From: Candidatus Tityobacter terrigena
GTDB lineage: Bacteria; Vulcanimicrobiota; Vulcanimicrobiia; Vulcanimicrobiales; Vulcanimicrobiaceae
Assembly (NCBI GenBank): GCA_003156715.1
Contig: PMHO01000010.1
Span: 27,709 to 76,989 of the forward strand
Length of the DNA stretch: 49,281 nt
Reading direction: 5' to 3'
Below the pieces are notes generated by a model that was not told the origin of the DNA, made no database searches, and worked only from the letters and a program-made list of their open reading frames with translations. Position 1 is the first letter of the stretch. Each line of letters opens with the position of its first letter. Positions 26,245 to 34,175 of the stretch are shown one piece after another. Position numbers and translations under genes: made by a program.

Positions 26245-26711
26245 TCCCACTGCTCGCGGTCGTCGCCCTGCTGACGACGCGCTCCTACGACATTCGCGTC
26301 AACGTCCCAACGACCGCGCTGGTGGTCGACCGGCAGGCACAGGTATTCGTGTCGGTCGGCGCACGCCGCCCCCTTCGCTCGCTTCACGCATTCGCGGTTC
26401 CGGGACTGGACGTCGACGCGGCCACGATCGACGTCACGCTGCGCCCGGCCGGCCGCGACCGTTTCCAAGGCCGCTTTTCGTTGCCGGTGCGCGGTCCGTG
26501 GTATCTTGCGGTCGAGGCTCGCGATCCACCCGCAATCACGAGCATCACATTGAATGTGAGCGCACCCGGAGCGCTGCCGGCGCCATTTGCGTGGGCCATT
26601 GCATGCTTGCCGCTAGCGCTGTTCGCAATCTTTGCCGCAAGCGAGCTCCGGCGCGCTCGCAACGCCGCACAGGATGTGCCTTGGAACCGGCCAAAGACGC
26701 TGCCCATATGA
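26241..26711 (+). CDS. Membrane-anchored beta-rich protein, partner of the PmoC-like protein
   Basis: A 156-residue protein with an N-terminal signal or anchor (IPLLAVVALLTT), a beta-rich extracytoplasmic domain of about 95 residues, and a C-terminal helix (about 115-135, FAWAIACLPLALFAIFAA) before a basic tail. The core pattern GRFSLPVRGPWYLAVEARD resembles the last strands of FixH/YtkA/CopC-type sandwiches, some of which bind copper, but only one histidine (His49) is present and no cysteine pair. The ATG overlaps the upstream stop as ATGA, and its own stop overlaps efp in the same way. A role as partner of the upstream protein is inferred from the coupling. Confidence 0.55.
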   Translation: MIPLLAVVALLTTRSYDIRVNVPTTALVVDRQAQVFVSVGARRPLRSLHAFAVPGLDVDAATIDVTLRPAGRDRFQGRFSLPVRGPWYLAVEARDPPAITSITLNVSAPGALPAPFAWAIACLPLALFAIFAASELRRARNAAQDVPWNRPKTLPI

Positions 26712-27268
26712 TTTCATCGAACGACTTTCGCAACGGAGTTACGATCGTCATCGACGGTCAGTTGTGGACCGTCATCGAGTTTCTCCACGTGAAGCCGGGG
26801 AAGGGTTCTGCCTTCGTGCGGACCCGCCTGAAGAATGTGAAAACGGGCGCGACCGTCGAGCGCACCTTTCGCGCGGGCGAGAAGCTCGAGCGGGCGACGG
26901 TCGACAATCGCGAGATGCAGATGCTCTACAACGACGACGAGGGCTACCACTTTATGGACAACGAGTCGTTCGAGAACGTCACCTTGCAGCGCGAGCTCAT
27001 CGGCGACCCGGCCGATTTCCTCAAAGACGGTATGAAAATCGACGTGCAGTTCCACGACGGTTTGCCGATCGGGGCGGCCCTGCCGGCGCACGTCGAGCTC
27101 CAGGTGGTCGAGACCGATCCCGGATTCAAGGGCGACACGGCAACCGGGGCGTCGAAACCGGCCAAGCTCGAGACGGGCGCTAACGTCCAAGTACCGCTCT
27201 TCGTAAACCCCGGCGACGTCATTCGCATCGATACGCGCGATCGTCGCTACATCGGCCGGGTCAGCTAG
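26708..27268 (+). CDS. efp: Translation elongation factor P
   Basis: Relieves ribosome stalling at consecutive prolines. 186 residues, normal length, with the three beta-barrel domains; the domain I tip loop is KPGKGSAF, with Lys32 in the position modified in many bacteria. The C-terminus VIRIDTRDRRYIGRVS is typical. ATG 26708-26710 overlaps the previous stop as ATGA. No lysine-modifying EpmA/EpmB or rhamnosyl EarP is in this window. Several proteins here have long proline runs, so EF-P should matter for them. Confidence 0.97.
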   Translation: MISSNDFRNGVTIVIDGQLWTVIEFLHVKPGKGSAFVRTRLKNVKTGATVERTFRAGEKLERATVDNREMQMLYNDDEGYHFMDNESFENVTLQRELIGDPADFLKDGMKIDVQFHDGLPIGAALPAHVELQVVETDPGFKGDTATGASKPAKLETGANVQVPLFVNPGDVIRIDTRDRRYIGRVS

Positions 27269-27279
27269 CAAAGCGCGCG

Positions 27280-28104
27280 ATGCCGCCTGCCGACGCGGCT
27301 CGAGTCGTCGAATTTTTCTGCCTCGGAACCATCGCGAGCATCCTCGGCACGCTCGTAGGACTGGGCGGCGGTTTCATCGTGATTCCCGTTCTGCGCCTCG
27401 TGTACGGGATCGCGCCCGCCGTAACGGCCGGCGTTTCGCTTTTTATGGTGCTGGCTAACGCGGTCAGCGGCACGATTGCCTACCAGCGGCAAGGCCGGGC
27501 CGACGGGCAAGCCGCGTTCCTGGTTGCGGCCACCGGCATCCCGTTCAGCATCCTGGGCGCCTACCTCGTCCAGCGCGTCCCGCCCTTGGGTTTCGATCTT
27601 CCCTACGCCGCGCTGCTCGTCTATTTCGCGATCGACATCCTAGGGCGCCGCAACCGTTCGCTCGAGCCGGGTGCGTCGCATCCGGCGTATTTGCGCGAGC
27701 GCGTGCTGACCGACCGTTACGGCGAGACCTTCCGATACTTCTCGAACGTCCCGCTCACGCTCGTATGCGGCGCGTTCCTCGGCTTCTTTGGCGCGTTTTT
27801 CGGAGTCGGCGGCGGCCTCGTGTTCTTGCCCTTCTTCATCGTGCTCTTTCGAATGCCGGCGCATGTCGCGACCGCGAGCTCGACCCTGGCAATTTTGTTG
27901 ACCTCGCCCGTCGGCGTCGCGGTCCACGCGCTTCACGGCGACGTCGACTGGATACTCGCGCTGCCGCTCGCGGCCGGCGGCCTCGCCGGCGGCCAAATCG
28001 GACCGCCGCTCGCGCGACGGCTCAGTTCTCCGCGTCTGCTGACCGTGCTTTCGCTCGTGCTACTCGCCGCCGCCATCGCGCTGATCGGCAAGCACGTCTT
28101 TTAG
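27280..28104 (+). CDS. TauE/SafE-family permease
   Basis: A 274-residue inner-membrane protein of the TauE/SafE (DUF81) type with about 8 spans in two related halves: LGTLVGLGGGFIVIPVL near the N-terminus and FFGAFFGVGGGLVFLPFF in the middle. Family members are thought to export sulfite, sulfoacetate or other organosulfur anions; the substrate is not readable here. It starts 11 bases after efp and ends one base before the MFS gene, so it is part of the same transcription unit. Confidence 0.88.
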   Translation: MPPADAARVVEFFCLGTIASILGTLVGLGGGFIVIPVLRLVYGIAPAVTAGVSLFMVLANAVSGTIAYQRQGRADGQAAFLVAATGIPFSILGAYLVQRVPPLGFDLPYAALLVYFAIDILGRRNRSLEPGASHPAYLRERVLTDRYGETFRYFSNVPLTLVCGAFLGFFGAFFGVGGGLVFLPFFIVLFRMPAHVATASSTLAILLTSPVGVAVHALHGDVDWILALPLAAGGLAGGQIGPPLARRLSSPRLLTVLSLVLLAAAIALIGKHVF

Positions 28105-28105
28105 G

Positions 28106-29683
28106 ATGCTTCTCGCACGACCGGCAGCCGTCCGGCCATTCCTCCAAACCGAACTCGCCGAAGGTGTCAGTTACGGCAAGATCCTCGTCATGTTCGCGGC
28201 CCTCGTTTCGCTTTTCGTCGATCAGTCCTTCGGCGGCGTCTACCAATCGATCCAAAGCTACGCGGGGGGGTCGCTGGGTGCGAGCGCGGATGAATTGCCC
28301 TGGACATCGATCGGCTACAACACCTTTTACTACGTCTTCATTCTGCTCACGCCGTGGCTCGTCAATCGCTTCGGGCGAAAGGGAGTCTTCGGCGTCGGTC
28401 ACCTGACGTTCGGAGGCTTGTCACTTTACCTCGCGACCACGACCTCGCTGCACGGGTTCATGCTCGGGCGCTGCTTCCAAGGGCTCGCTCAAGGAACGTT
28501 CTTCGTCTGTTCCGTGGTCACCGTGCTCACGCTCTTTCCGGCAAAGCTGCGCGGCATCGCATTCTCGATTTTTTCCGTGATCTCGCTCTCGGGCGCAGCC
28601 TCGGGCACCTTCATCGGCGGATGGTTTATCGATCACGCGTACTGGCGAGGAGCCTTCGTTTTGTACGCATTGTTCGCCACGTTCGCAGGCCTCGTCATCG
28701 CGACGCTGCTCGAAGCGCCCGGTGCCAAGAAAACCGCGCGCTTCGACGTCCCCGGCATCATGTTTGCATTCGCCGCCTTCTTCGGCTTCCACTATGTCTT
28801 GTCGTTCGGGGAACGGCGGGACTGGTTTTGGAGCCCGGATATCATGGCTTTCAGTCTCGTTTCGGCGGCCGGCTTCGCCGGTTTCATCTGGCGCGAGCTA
28901 TGCGAAGATCGATGCGGCTTCATTCAACTGCGCTTATTCCACATTCGCAATCTCGCCGTCGCGAGCGTGCTCGGCTTCGGCTTGGGCGTGCCGCTTTTCG
29001 GCGCCAATCTTTTCGTGCAATACACGCAAACGATACTCGGCTTCCCGCCCTCGGCCGCCGGCGCCTTGCTGACGCTGCGCATCCTAGCGATCGCGTTCGT
29101 AGCGCCGGCTGCCGTTCTGCTCGTGAACGCGGACAAGATCGACGGGAGGGTTCCGGTTGCAATCGGTTTCGTACTGGTACCGATATCGTATGCAATGCTC
29201 GCGTTGCAAACCACGCCCGAATCCGATTTCACGACGTTCGCCCTCGCGATCGTGATCTCGGGCGCCGGTTTCGCGTGCCTTTTTTCGCCGATCGCGAACG
29301 TGATGGTCCGCTCCCTACCCGAAGACGTTCGGGCGGAAGGCGTGGCGATTTTCAAGCTCGTGTTATTGCTCGGCGGATCGGTCGCAACGACCGCTCTTTC
29401 CGTCGTGTACGATCATAGCTTCGCTTTTTTCCAGTCGCTGCTCGCAGGGCAGGCCACCCTGCGCCACTTCGCGCACCTCGGCATCATGCGCCCGAGTGCA
29501 TCGCTATTGGCCGTCGTCGCACAGCAGGCGCAGGTGCTCGCTTATGCGGACAGTTCCAAAGTGGTCGCGCTCGCCACCCTGATCAATTTGCCGCTCGTCG
29601 CCCTGCTCCGAAAGCCCACGCCGACGGCGACGCCCGCCGCCCGCGCGCAACCAACCTCGCGTACGGTGTCAGCCCGGTCGTGA
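28106..29683 (+). CDS. MFS transporter, DHA2 (EmrB/QacA) type
   Basis: A 525-residue transporter with about 14 predicted spans, the size of drug:H+ antiporter-2 exporters. The loop 2-3 motif appears as VNRFGRKGVFGVGH and the TM4 region as MLGRCFQGLAQGTFF, with the antiporter motif C-like stretch SLSGAASGTFIGGWF. It is likely to export toxic organic compounds or a metabolite using the proton gradient. It follows the TauE/SafE gene by one base. It converges on the epimerase with 35 bases between stops; no clear terminator hairpin is seen. Confidence 0.85.
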   Translation: MLLARPAAVRPFLQTELAEGVSYGKILVMFAALVSLFVDQSFGGVYQSIQSYAGGSLGASADELPWTSIGYNTFYYVFILLTPWLVNRFGRKGVFGVGHLTFGGLSLYLATTTSLHGFMLGRCFQGLAQGTFFVCSVVTVLTLFPAKLRGIAFSIFSVISLSGAASGTFIGGWFIDHAYWRGAFVLYALFATFAGLVIATLLEAPGAKKTARFDVPGIMFAFAAFFGFHYVLSFGERRDWFWSPDIMAFSLVSAAGFAGFIWRELCEDRCGFIQLRLFHIRNLAVASVLGFGLGVPLFGANLFVQYTQTILGFPPSAAGALLTLRILAIAFVAPAAVLLVNADKIDGRVPVAIGFVLVPISYAMLALQTTPESDFTTFALAIVISGAGFACLFSPIANVMVRSLPEDVRAEGVAIFKLVLLLGGSVATTALSVVYDHSFAFFQSLLAGQATLRHFAHLGIMRPSASLLAVVAQQAQVLAYADSSKVVALATLINLPLVALLRKPTPTATPAARAQPTSRTVSARS

Positions 29684-29718
29684 CGCCGTGATTTAGCGCG
29701 CCCTGCTTCTCACGCTCG

Positions 29719-30723
29719 TCAAGCTCTGCGACGTTCGCGCCAAGCGGCCAGCACCTCGCTTTCACGCTCGGGTGCGATTCCCGCCTTCCACTCGTGGCCC
29801 GGCTCGCGCGCGCCGGCCCATTGCAGCGTGTCGAAAGCCGTTTCGGTAAGCGGGCGACACACGAGCCCGGCCTGCTTGGCGCGCGACGCTTCGACGTTGA
29901 GCAGGCCGGGTGCGCCGGCACTTGGCGGGAGCCACAGAGGCAGGCCCATCCACGGCTCGATGCCGGCCGATTCCAAGAATGCATCCTCGACCCATACCAA
30001 GCGCGCATCGCTCTGGGCGGCGGCGCGACAGGCGCGCAACACGTCGTCGAACGTCCACGCGCCGCGTGGCGCGCACGCGTCGAACGTTCCGGCCGCGGGC
30101 CGCTCGAGCAAAGACACCATCCACGTCGCAAGGTCGCGCACGTCGACGAACTGCACCGGGTTGTCGGGACGTCCGGGCGCAAGGACGTCGCCGCCGCGCG
30201 CGAGGCGGCAGGGCCAATACGTGAAGCGATCGGTGGGATCGTGCGGGCCGACGATCAGTCCCGGGCGCACCACGATCGTGCGATCGCTTCCGAACGCGGT
30301 GCGCGCCGCTTCCTCGCACAGCGCCTTTAGCGCGCCGTACTGCTCGATCGCGAACTCGTCGCTGGAAACTCCTGCGGGTAAGGCGGCAAGCTCCGACTCC
30401 TCGTTCGGCGACGCCACGTGCGCAGAATAGACGGACACCGAGCTGACGAACACGTAGCGCTCGGCGCGGCCGGCCAGATACGCGGCGGCGTCGCGCACGG
30501 GTGCGGGCAGAAACCCGCTCGTATCGACGACGGCGTCGAAGCGCCGCGCCCCGATGCGCTCGAGATCGGTCGTACGATCGCCGGTGATGCGTTCGCACTC
30601 CGGAAAGAGGTCCGGATTGCGCCGGCCTCGCGTGAAGAGCATGGGCTCGTGGCCTCGCGCCAGCAACGCTTCGACGACGTGCCGCCCGAGGAAGACCGTA
30701 CCGCCCAACATCAGAACCCGCAC
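29719..30723 (-). CDS. NAD-dependent epimerase/dehydratase (SDR, extended)
   Basis: A 334-residue extended short-chain dehydrogenase with an N-terminal nucleotide-binding motif, LMLGGTVFLGRHVV, the serine of SSVSVYSA and the catalytic Y-x3-K as YGALKALCEEA. VRPGLIVGPHDPTDRF is the conserved substrate-side motif. The G-T-x-F-L-G form of the glycine motif resembles isoflavone-reductase-like or UDP-sugar epimerase-like proteins. No sugar-nucleotide cluster surrounds it, so the substrate is open. It ends the minus-strand pair with the SprT-like gene. Confidence 0.82.
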   Translation of the reverse strand: MRVLMLGGTVFLGRHVVEALLARGHEPMLFTRGRRNPDLFPECERITGDRTTDLERIGARRFDAVVDTSGFLPAPVRDAAAYLAGRAERYVFVSSVSVYSAHVASPNEESELAALPAGVSSDEFAIEQYGALKALCEEAARTAFGSDRTIVVRPGLIVGPHDPTDRFTYWPCRLARGGDVLAPGRPDNPVQFVDVRDLATWMVSLLERPAAGTFDACAPRGAWTFDDVLRACRAAAQSDARLVWVEDAFLESAGIEPWMGLPLWLPPSAGAPGLLNVEASRAKQAGLVCRPLTETAFDTLQWAGAREPGHEWKAGIAPERESEVLAAWRERRRA

Positions 30724-30753
30724 GGCGCTCTCAGCAGGCGGTCCGGTACGGTC

Positions 30754-31287
30754 TCAGCGCGGGAGCCGTTGGGCCGCGCGCCCTTCGGCAAGCTCGCGCG
30801 TTTCGACAACCTCGAGAACGCGTAAAGGATAGCGCGCGTCGAAGCGGCGCGGGCTGCAGCGGCCGCACGAGACCTTCGCGGGCGGCCGGCGCTTGCGCAG
30901 CAGTTCCATCGTGCACCGGTCGCAGCGCAGTATGAACCGGCGCGGGCTTTCCTTGCGCGGCACGACGCTGCCTAAGTCGTGGTAGACGGAGCGCAACCCG
31001 AGCTCGCGCATCTTTCGCTTGAACGCGGCACCGTGGCCCGCGTTCTCGCCGCGCGCGTGGAGCCAGGCGTGAATCATTTCGTGGAGCAGCGTCTCGCGCA
31101 GGGCATCGGGATGCTTTTCAAAATGTTTGCGCGACAGCTCGATCAAGGGCGGCTTATACACGATGCGGCCCGCCAGATTCGAAAACCGGCCGTTGTAGGC
31201 GATGCGATGGGCCGGAATCTCGCCGCCGAAATGCTGGTTGTTGAGCAGGGCGAAGAGGAGTTGGAGCTCGGAGACGTCGGGCAGCAC
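30754..31287 (-). CDS. SprT-like zinc metalloprotein
   Basis: A 177-residue SprT-like protein: the HExxH zinc motif in LLHEMIHAWLHARG, a third histidine in GHGAAFKRKM, and a C-terminal zinc ribbon with CDRC and CGRC. Bacterial SprT-like proteins are distantly related to the Spartan protease that degrades DNA-protein crosslinks, but bacterial roles are poorly known. The start is set at GTG 31285-31287, 45 bases from the divergent TPR gene; the upstream frame extension overlaps that gene and looks non-coding. It precedes the epimerase by 30 bases. Confidence 0.8.
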   Translation of the reverse strand: MLPDVSELQLLFALLNNQHFGGEIPAHRIAYNGRFSNLAGRIVYKPPLIELSRKHFEKHPDALRETLLHEMIHAWLHARGENAGHGAAFKRKMRELGLRSVYHDLGSVVPRKESPRRFILRCDRCTMELLRKRRPPAKVSCGRCSPRRFDARYPLRVLEVVETRELAEGRAAQRLPR

Positions 31288-31332
31288 TTGAGATCCGAGG
31301 CTTTGCACGCGGGCGCGAGAACATCCCTGCTC

Positions 31333-32016
31333 GTGAACCGTGGTCCCGCAAGCGGCCTTCCGCCGCGCATCTACCTGCCGATCCTTTGCCTCACCATGGC
31401 GGTCGTGCTTGGCGTCATCGCCTACCTTCTCAAGATCGGACTCGGGGTGACCGGCGCCGCGCTCGGCCCGGAGGCGCAGTCTGATGCCGGCCAAGGTTCG
31501 GCCTCGAGCTCGCTCCAGGGAGCCGCCTCGCAGGGCGGCGGCGCGCCGAACGGGGTCGGAGGCGGGACCTCGGTGCAAGCTGGGGCGGGCGCTCCGCCCG
31601 CGCCGATCCAGCGTATCCTTACGGACTTGCGCGGGCGCGTGGCCCGTAACCCGCGCGACGCGGCAGCGCTGGAAGGCCTAGCGGGCTTGTATTTTGATGC
31701 GGGCAAATTCGCGCAGGCGATCGCCTACGACCGGCGCGCACTGGCCGTCGACCCGAAGAACCTCGGAGTCCGCACCGACTATGCGGTCGCGCTGCACGAC
31801 CTCGGTGACGACGCTGCCGCCCAGGCGCAATTGCGTGTCGTCCTAGCCAGCTGGCCGGAGTTTCCATCGGCGCTGCTGGCGGAAGGCGTCGTAGCGAACG
31901 CGACCGGCCGGCGCGCCGAAGCGATCGCCGCCTACCAAAAATTCCTCAAGGTTGCTCCGAAGGATCAGCGCGCGGACGATGCACGCGCCGCGCTGCACAA
32001 CCTCGGCGCGTCGTGA
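31333..32016 (+). CDS. Membrane-anchored TPR protein
   Basis: A 227-residue protein with one N-terminal membrane span (IYLPILCLTMAVVLGVIAYLL), a Gly/Ala/Ser-rich linker of about 45 residues and three tetratricopeptide-like helices pairs (DAAALEGLAGLYFDAGKF, NLGVRTDYAVALHDLGDD, ALLAEGVVANATGRRAEA). The topology resembles CcmI-like or YfgM-like scaffolds, but no cytochrome c maturation genes are near. The start is GTG 31333-31335; upstream codons are antisense to the SprT gene. Its stop overlaps the next start as GTGA. Confidence 0.7.
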   Translation: MNRGPASGLPPRIYLPILCLTMAVVLGVIAYLLKIGLGVTGAALGPEAQSDAGQGSASSSLQGAASQGGGAPNGVGGGTSVQAGAGAPPAPIQRILTDLRGRVARNPRDAAALEGLAGLYFDAGKFAQAIAYDRRALAVDPKNLGVRTDYAVALHDLGDDAAAQAQLRVVLASWPEFPSALLAEGVVANATGRRAEAIAAYQKFLKVAPKDQRADDARAALHNLGAS

Positions 32017-32846
32017 ACGTCTACATCTCCGCCGACATGGAGGGCACGGCCGCCGTCAGTTCCTGGACCCAGGTCGATCCGAAAAATACGACCGAATATC
32101 CGTATTACCGGCGTTTGATGTCGCTCGAAGTGCGGGCGGCAATCGACGGCGCGCGCGAGGCGGGGGCGAAGGGCGTACTCGTCAACGACTCGCACTCGGC
32201 GATGCGCAACGTCCTCTGGGACGAGCTGCCGGACGACGTGCGCATGATCTACGGCAACCGCAAACCTTTTTCGATGACCGAGGGCGTCTCGCCGGAGTTC
32301 GCGCTTGCCTTCTTCACCGGCTACCACGCGGGAATCGGTTCGCTCGACGGAACGCTCGACCACACCTACACCCCGGACACGATCTACGACGTCCGCATTA
32401 ACGGCGTGCGCTGCAATGAGGCCGTTATGAACGCCGCGCTGCTCGGCGTGTACGGCGTCCCGGTCGCGCTCGTCAGCGGCGACCGCACGACCATCGAGCA
32501 AACGCGCTCGCAGCTGCCCTGGATCGTCGGCATCACGACCAAGGAGTCGATCGGGCGCTTCGCGGTCAACTCGCTTTCGCCGCACCAGGCGCAGCGGTGC
32601 ATTCGGGAGGGCGCGGGCGAGGCCGTGCGGCGCGCGGCCGAGATGCGCCCCTACGCCTTCGTCGCGCCGATCGTGCTGGAGATCGATTTTGCAGGAACGC
32701 AGAACGCGGACTTCGTGGAATTGATGCCCGGTTTCGAGCGTGTCGGAGGCCGCACGACGCGCTTCGTGCACGACGACTATCGCATCGTCTTCCGCGCGTT
32801 CGTTGCCGCGTTCCGGCTGGGAGCCGCCGCCAACGCCGCCGTCTAG
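32013..32846 (+). CDS. M55-family D-aminopeptidase (DppA-like)
   Basis: A 277-residue M55 metallopeptidase, a family that releases D-amino acids from peptides such as peptidoglycan fragments. Zinc-ligand positions known for B. subtilis DppA (Asp8, Glu10, His60, His104, Glu133) are matched by SADMEG (Asp8, Glu10), NDSHSAM (His61), TGYHAG (His105) and the CNEAVMNA glutamate. The GTG start overlaps the TPR stop. It precedes pheA by 7 bases. A role in D-Ala-D-Ala recycling is plausible; no oligopeptide permease is adjacent. Confidence 0.9.
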   Translation: MNVYISADMEGTAAVSSWTQVDPKNTTEYPYYRRLMSLEVRAAIDGAREAGAKGVLVNDSHSAMRNVLWDELPDDVRMIYGNRKPFSMTEGVSPEFALAFFTGYHAGIGSLDGTLDHTYTPDTIYDVRINGVRCNEAVMNAALLGVYGVPVALVSGDRTTIEQTRSQLPWIVGITTKESIGRFAVNSLSPHQAQRCIREGAGEAVRRAAEMRPYAFVAPIVLEIDFAGTQNADFVELMPGFERVGGRTTRFVHDDYRIVFRAFVAAFRLGAAANAAV

Positions 32847-32853
32847 CGGCGCC

Positions 32854-33645
32854 ATGCTGGTCGCTTATCAAGGCGAGCCGGGGGCATTCAGCGACGACGC
32901 GGCGCGCCGGCTCGTGCCGAACGCGCGAACGCGCGGCTACCGCACCTTTGACGACGCGGCCGCTGCTCTGGCGACGGGAGAAGTTGAGGCCGCCCTGTTG
33001 CCGGTGGAGAACTCGATTTCCGGCTCCGTGCCCCGGGTGTACGATTTGCTATGGTCCGACGCTCGCCTGGGGATCGTCGATGAAATCGTCTATCGCGTCG
33101 TGCAGAACCTGATCGGAACGCCGGATTCGTCCCTCGACCGCGTGCGCGAAGTTCGCTCGCACCCCGTCGCGCTCGAACAGTGCCGCCGCTTCCTCGCCGC
33201 GCATCCGGCGATGGCGAGCGTCATCGTGGCCGATACCGCCGGAGCCGTCGCGGAAATCGCCCGGCTCGGCGATCCGGCATTTGCGGCGATCGCCTCGCAG
33301 GCGGCGGCATCGCGATACGGAGCAAAGCTCTTGGCCGAGTCGATTCAAGACGTCGACGACAACTTCACTCGCTTCTTTCTGGTGCAAAAAGACCCCCCGC
33401 GGCGCGCGACCGCGACCCGTGCTTGCGTGGCGCTTTGCCTGGCCCACCGGCCTGGGTCGCTGCGCGATGCGCTGGCGGCCTTTGCCGATCTTGGGCTCAA
33501 CCTGCGCACGCTGGTGTCGCGGCCGTCGCTCGAGGAGCCTTTTACCTACCGCTTCTATTGCGAGATCGTCGGAGTCGATGCCGGCGCGCTAGAGCGCGCC
33601 GTTTCGCGCATCGACGGCACGACGCGGACGATGGGGCTGTACTAA
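32854..33645 (+). CDS. pheA: Prephenate dehydratase
   Basis: Converts prephenate to phenylpyruvate in phenylalanine synthesis. The 263-residue protein starts at ATG 32854-32856 with the family N-terminus VAYQGEPGAFSDDAA and has LPVENSISGSV, the catalytic NFTRFFLV motif and a C-terminal ACT domain (HRPGSLRDALAAFADLGLN) with the SRPS segment used for phenylalanine feedback. It is monofunctional: no chorismate mutase domain. Its stop (TAA, 33643-33645) interlocks with the stop of the opposite-strand Spy-like gene. Confidence 0.95.
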   Translation: MLVAYQGEPGAFSDDAARRLVPNARTRGYRTFDDAAAALATGEVEAALLPVENSISGSVPRVYDLLWSDARLGIVDEIVYRVVQNLIGTPDSSLDRVREVRSHPVALEQCRRFLAAHPAMASVIVADTAGAVAEIARLGDPAFAAIASQAAASRYGAKLLAESIQDVDDNFTRFFLVQKDPPRRATATRACVALCLAHRPGSLRDALAAFADLGLNLRTLVSRPSLEEPFTYRFYCEIVGVDAGALERAVSRIDGTTRTMGLY

Positions 33646-34010
33646 CTGTTCGGTTGCTGGGTCTGGGACGCGCGCGACTGTTTCATCATGGATTTAAGCT
33701 GTGCGCGCTGATCGGGGGTGAGGACCCCCATGACGGCCTCGTGGAAGCTCTTGCGGTTCGCGCGGCGTTGATTCTTGTCGGCGATACCCTTTTGTTGCGC
33801 CTTGAACTGCTGATGAAGCTGATCGATACGGGCTTGCTGATCGGATGAAAGCGAGAGCGAGTGCACGGCGGTGGCAAAACGGTGCGCTCCAGTGTGTGCG
33901 CGCGGTGCCGATTGCGCCGCAGGAGCTGGCATGTCTTGGGCGACGGCCAGGACCGTGGTCGATAGGGCGAGAGCCGCAGCCACGGCCGCGACGCGAAACG
34001 GATTTGTCAC
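33642..34010 (-). CDS. Spy/CpxP-like periplasmic LTxxQ protein
   Basis: A 122-residue exported protein: signal peptide (VAAVAAALALSTTVLAVA), then a charged helical domain with DQQARIDQLHQQFKAQQK and the LTPDQRAQL motif of the LTxxQ family. Such proteins act as periplasmic chaperones or as inhibitors of envelope-stress kinases, often linked to metals. GTG 34008-34010 is the start. Its TAG (33642-33644) overlaps the pheA TAA on the other strand. The region upstream (34011-34175) must carry promoters for this gene and the divergent aldolase. Confidence 0.78.
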   Translation of the reverse strand: MTNPFRVAAVAAALALSTTVLAVAQDMPAPAAQSAPRAHTGAHRFATAVHSLSLSSDQQARIDQLHQQFKAQQKGIADKNQRRANRKSFHEAVMGVLTPDQRAQLKSMMKQSRASQTQQPNS

Positions 34011-34144
34011 GAGTTGTATTTTCTCCGAGGTTCGAGCTTGTGAGGGGCGGCGCGACTCTTTCGCGCGCTACCTTCTCCACTACGGTGGGTCCGCTTACAA
34101 TATCGTTAATCGCGTATGAGAATCAAGCGTGCGGGTCCGAATAG

Positions 34145-34156
34145 CTGCTCGAGCAG
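34145..34156. repeat. 12-bp perfect palindrome upstream of the aldolase
   Basis: CTGCTCGAGCAG reads the same on both strands and lies 19 bases before the aldolase start codon. A TACAAT (34096-34101), a possible -10 box with a weak -35 (TTCTCC, 34073-34078), is upstream, so the palindrome would be in the leader and could serve as an operator or RNA hairpin. A single short palindrome can be chance. Confidence 0.3.
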
Positions 34157-34175
34157 AGAGGAAGCCCAAGCAAGC

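Noticed and set aside
30979..31332. N-terminal extension of the TPR protein
   Set aside because: Antisense to the SprT-like gene, which has intact HExxH and zinc-ribbon motifs.
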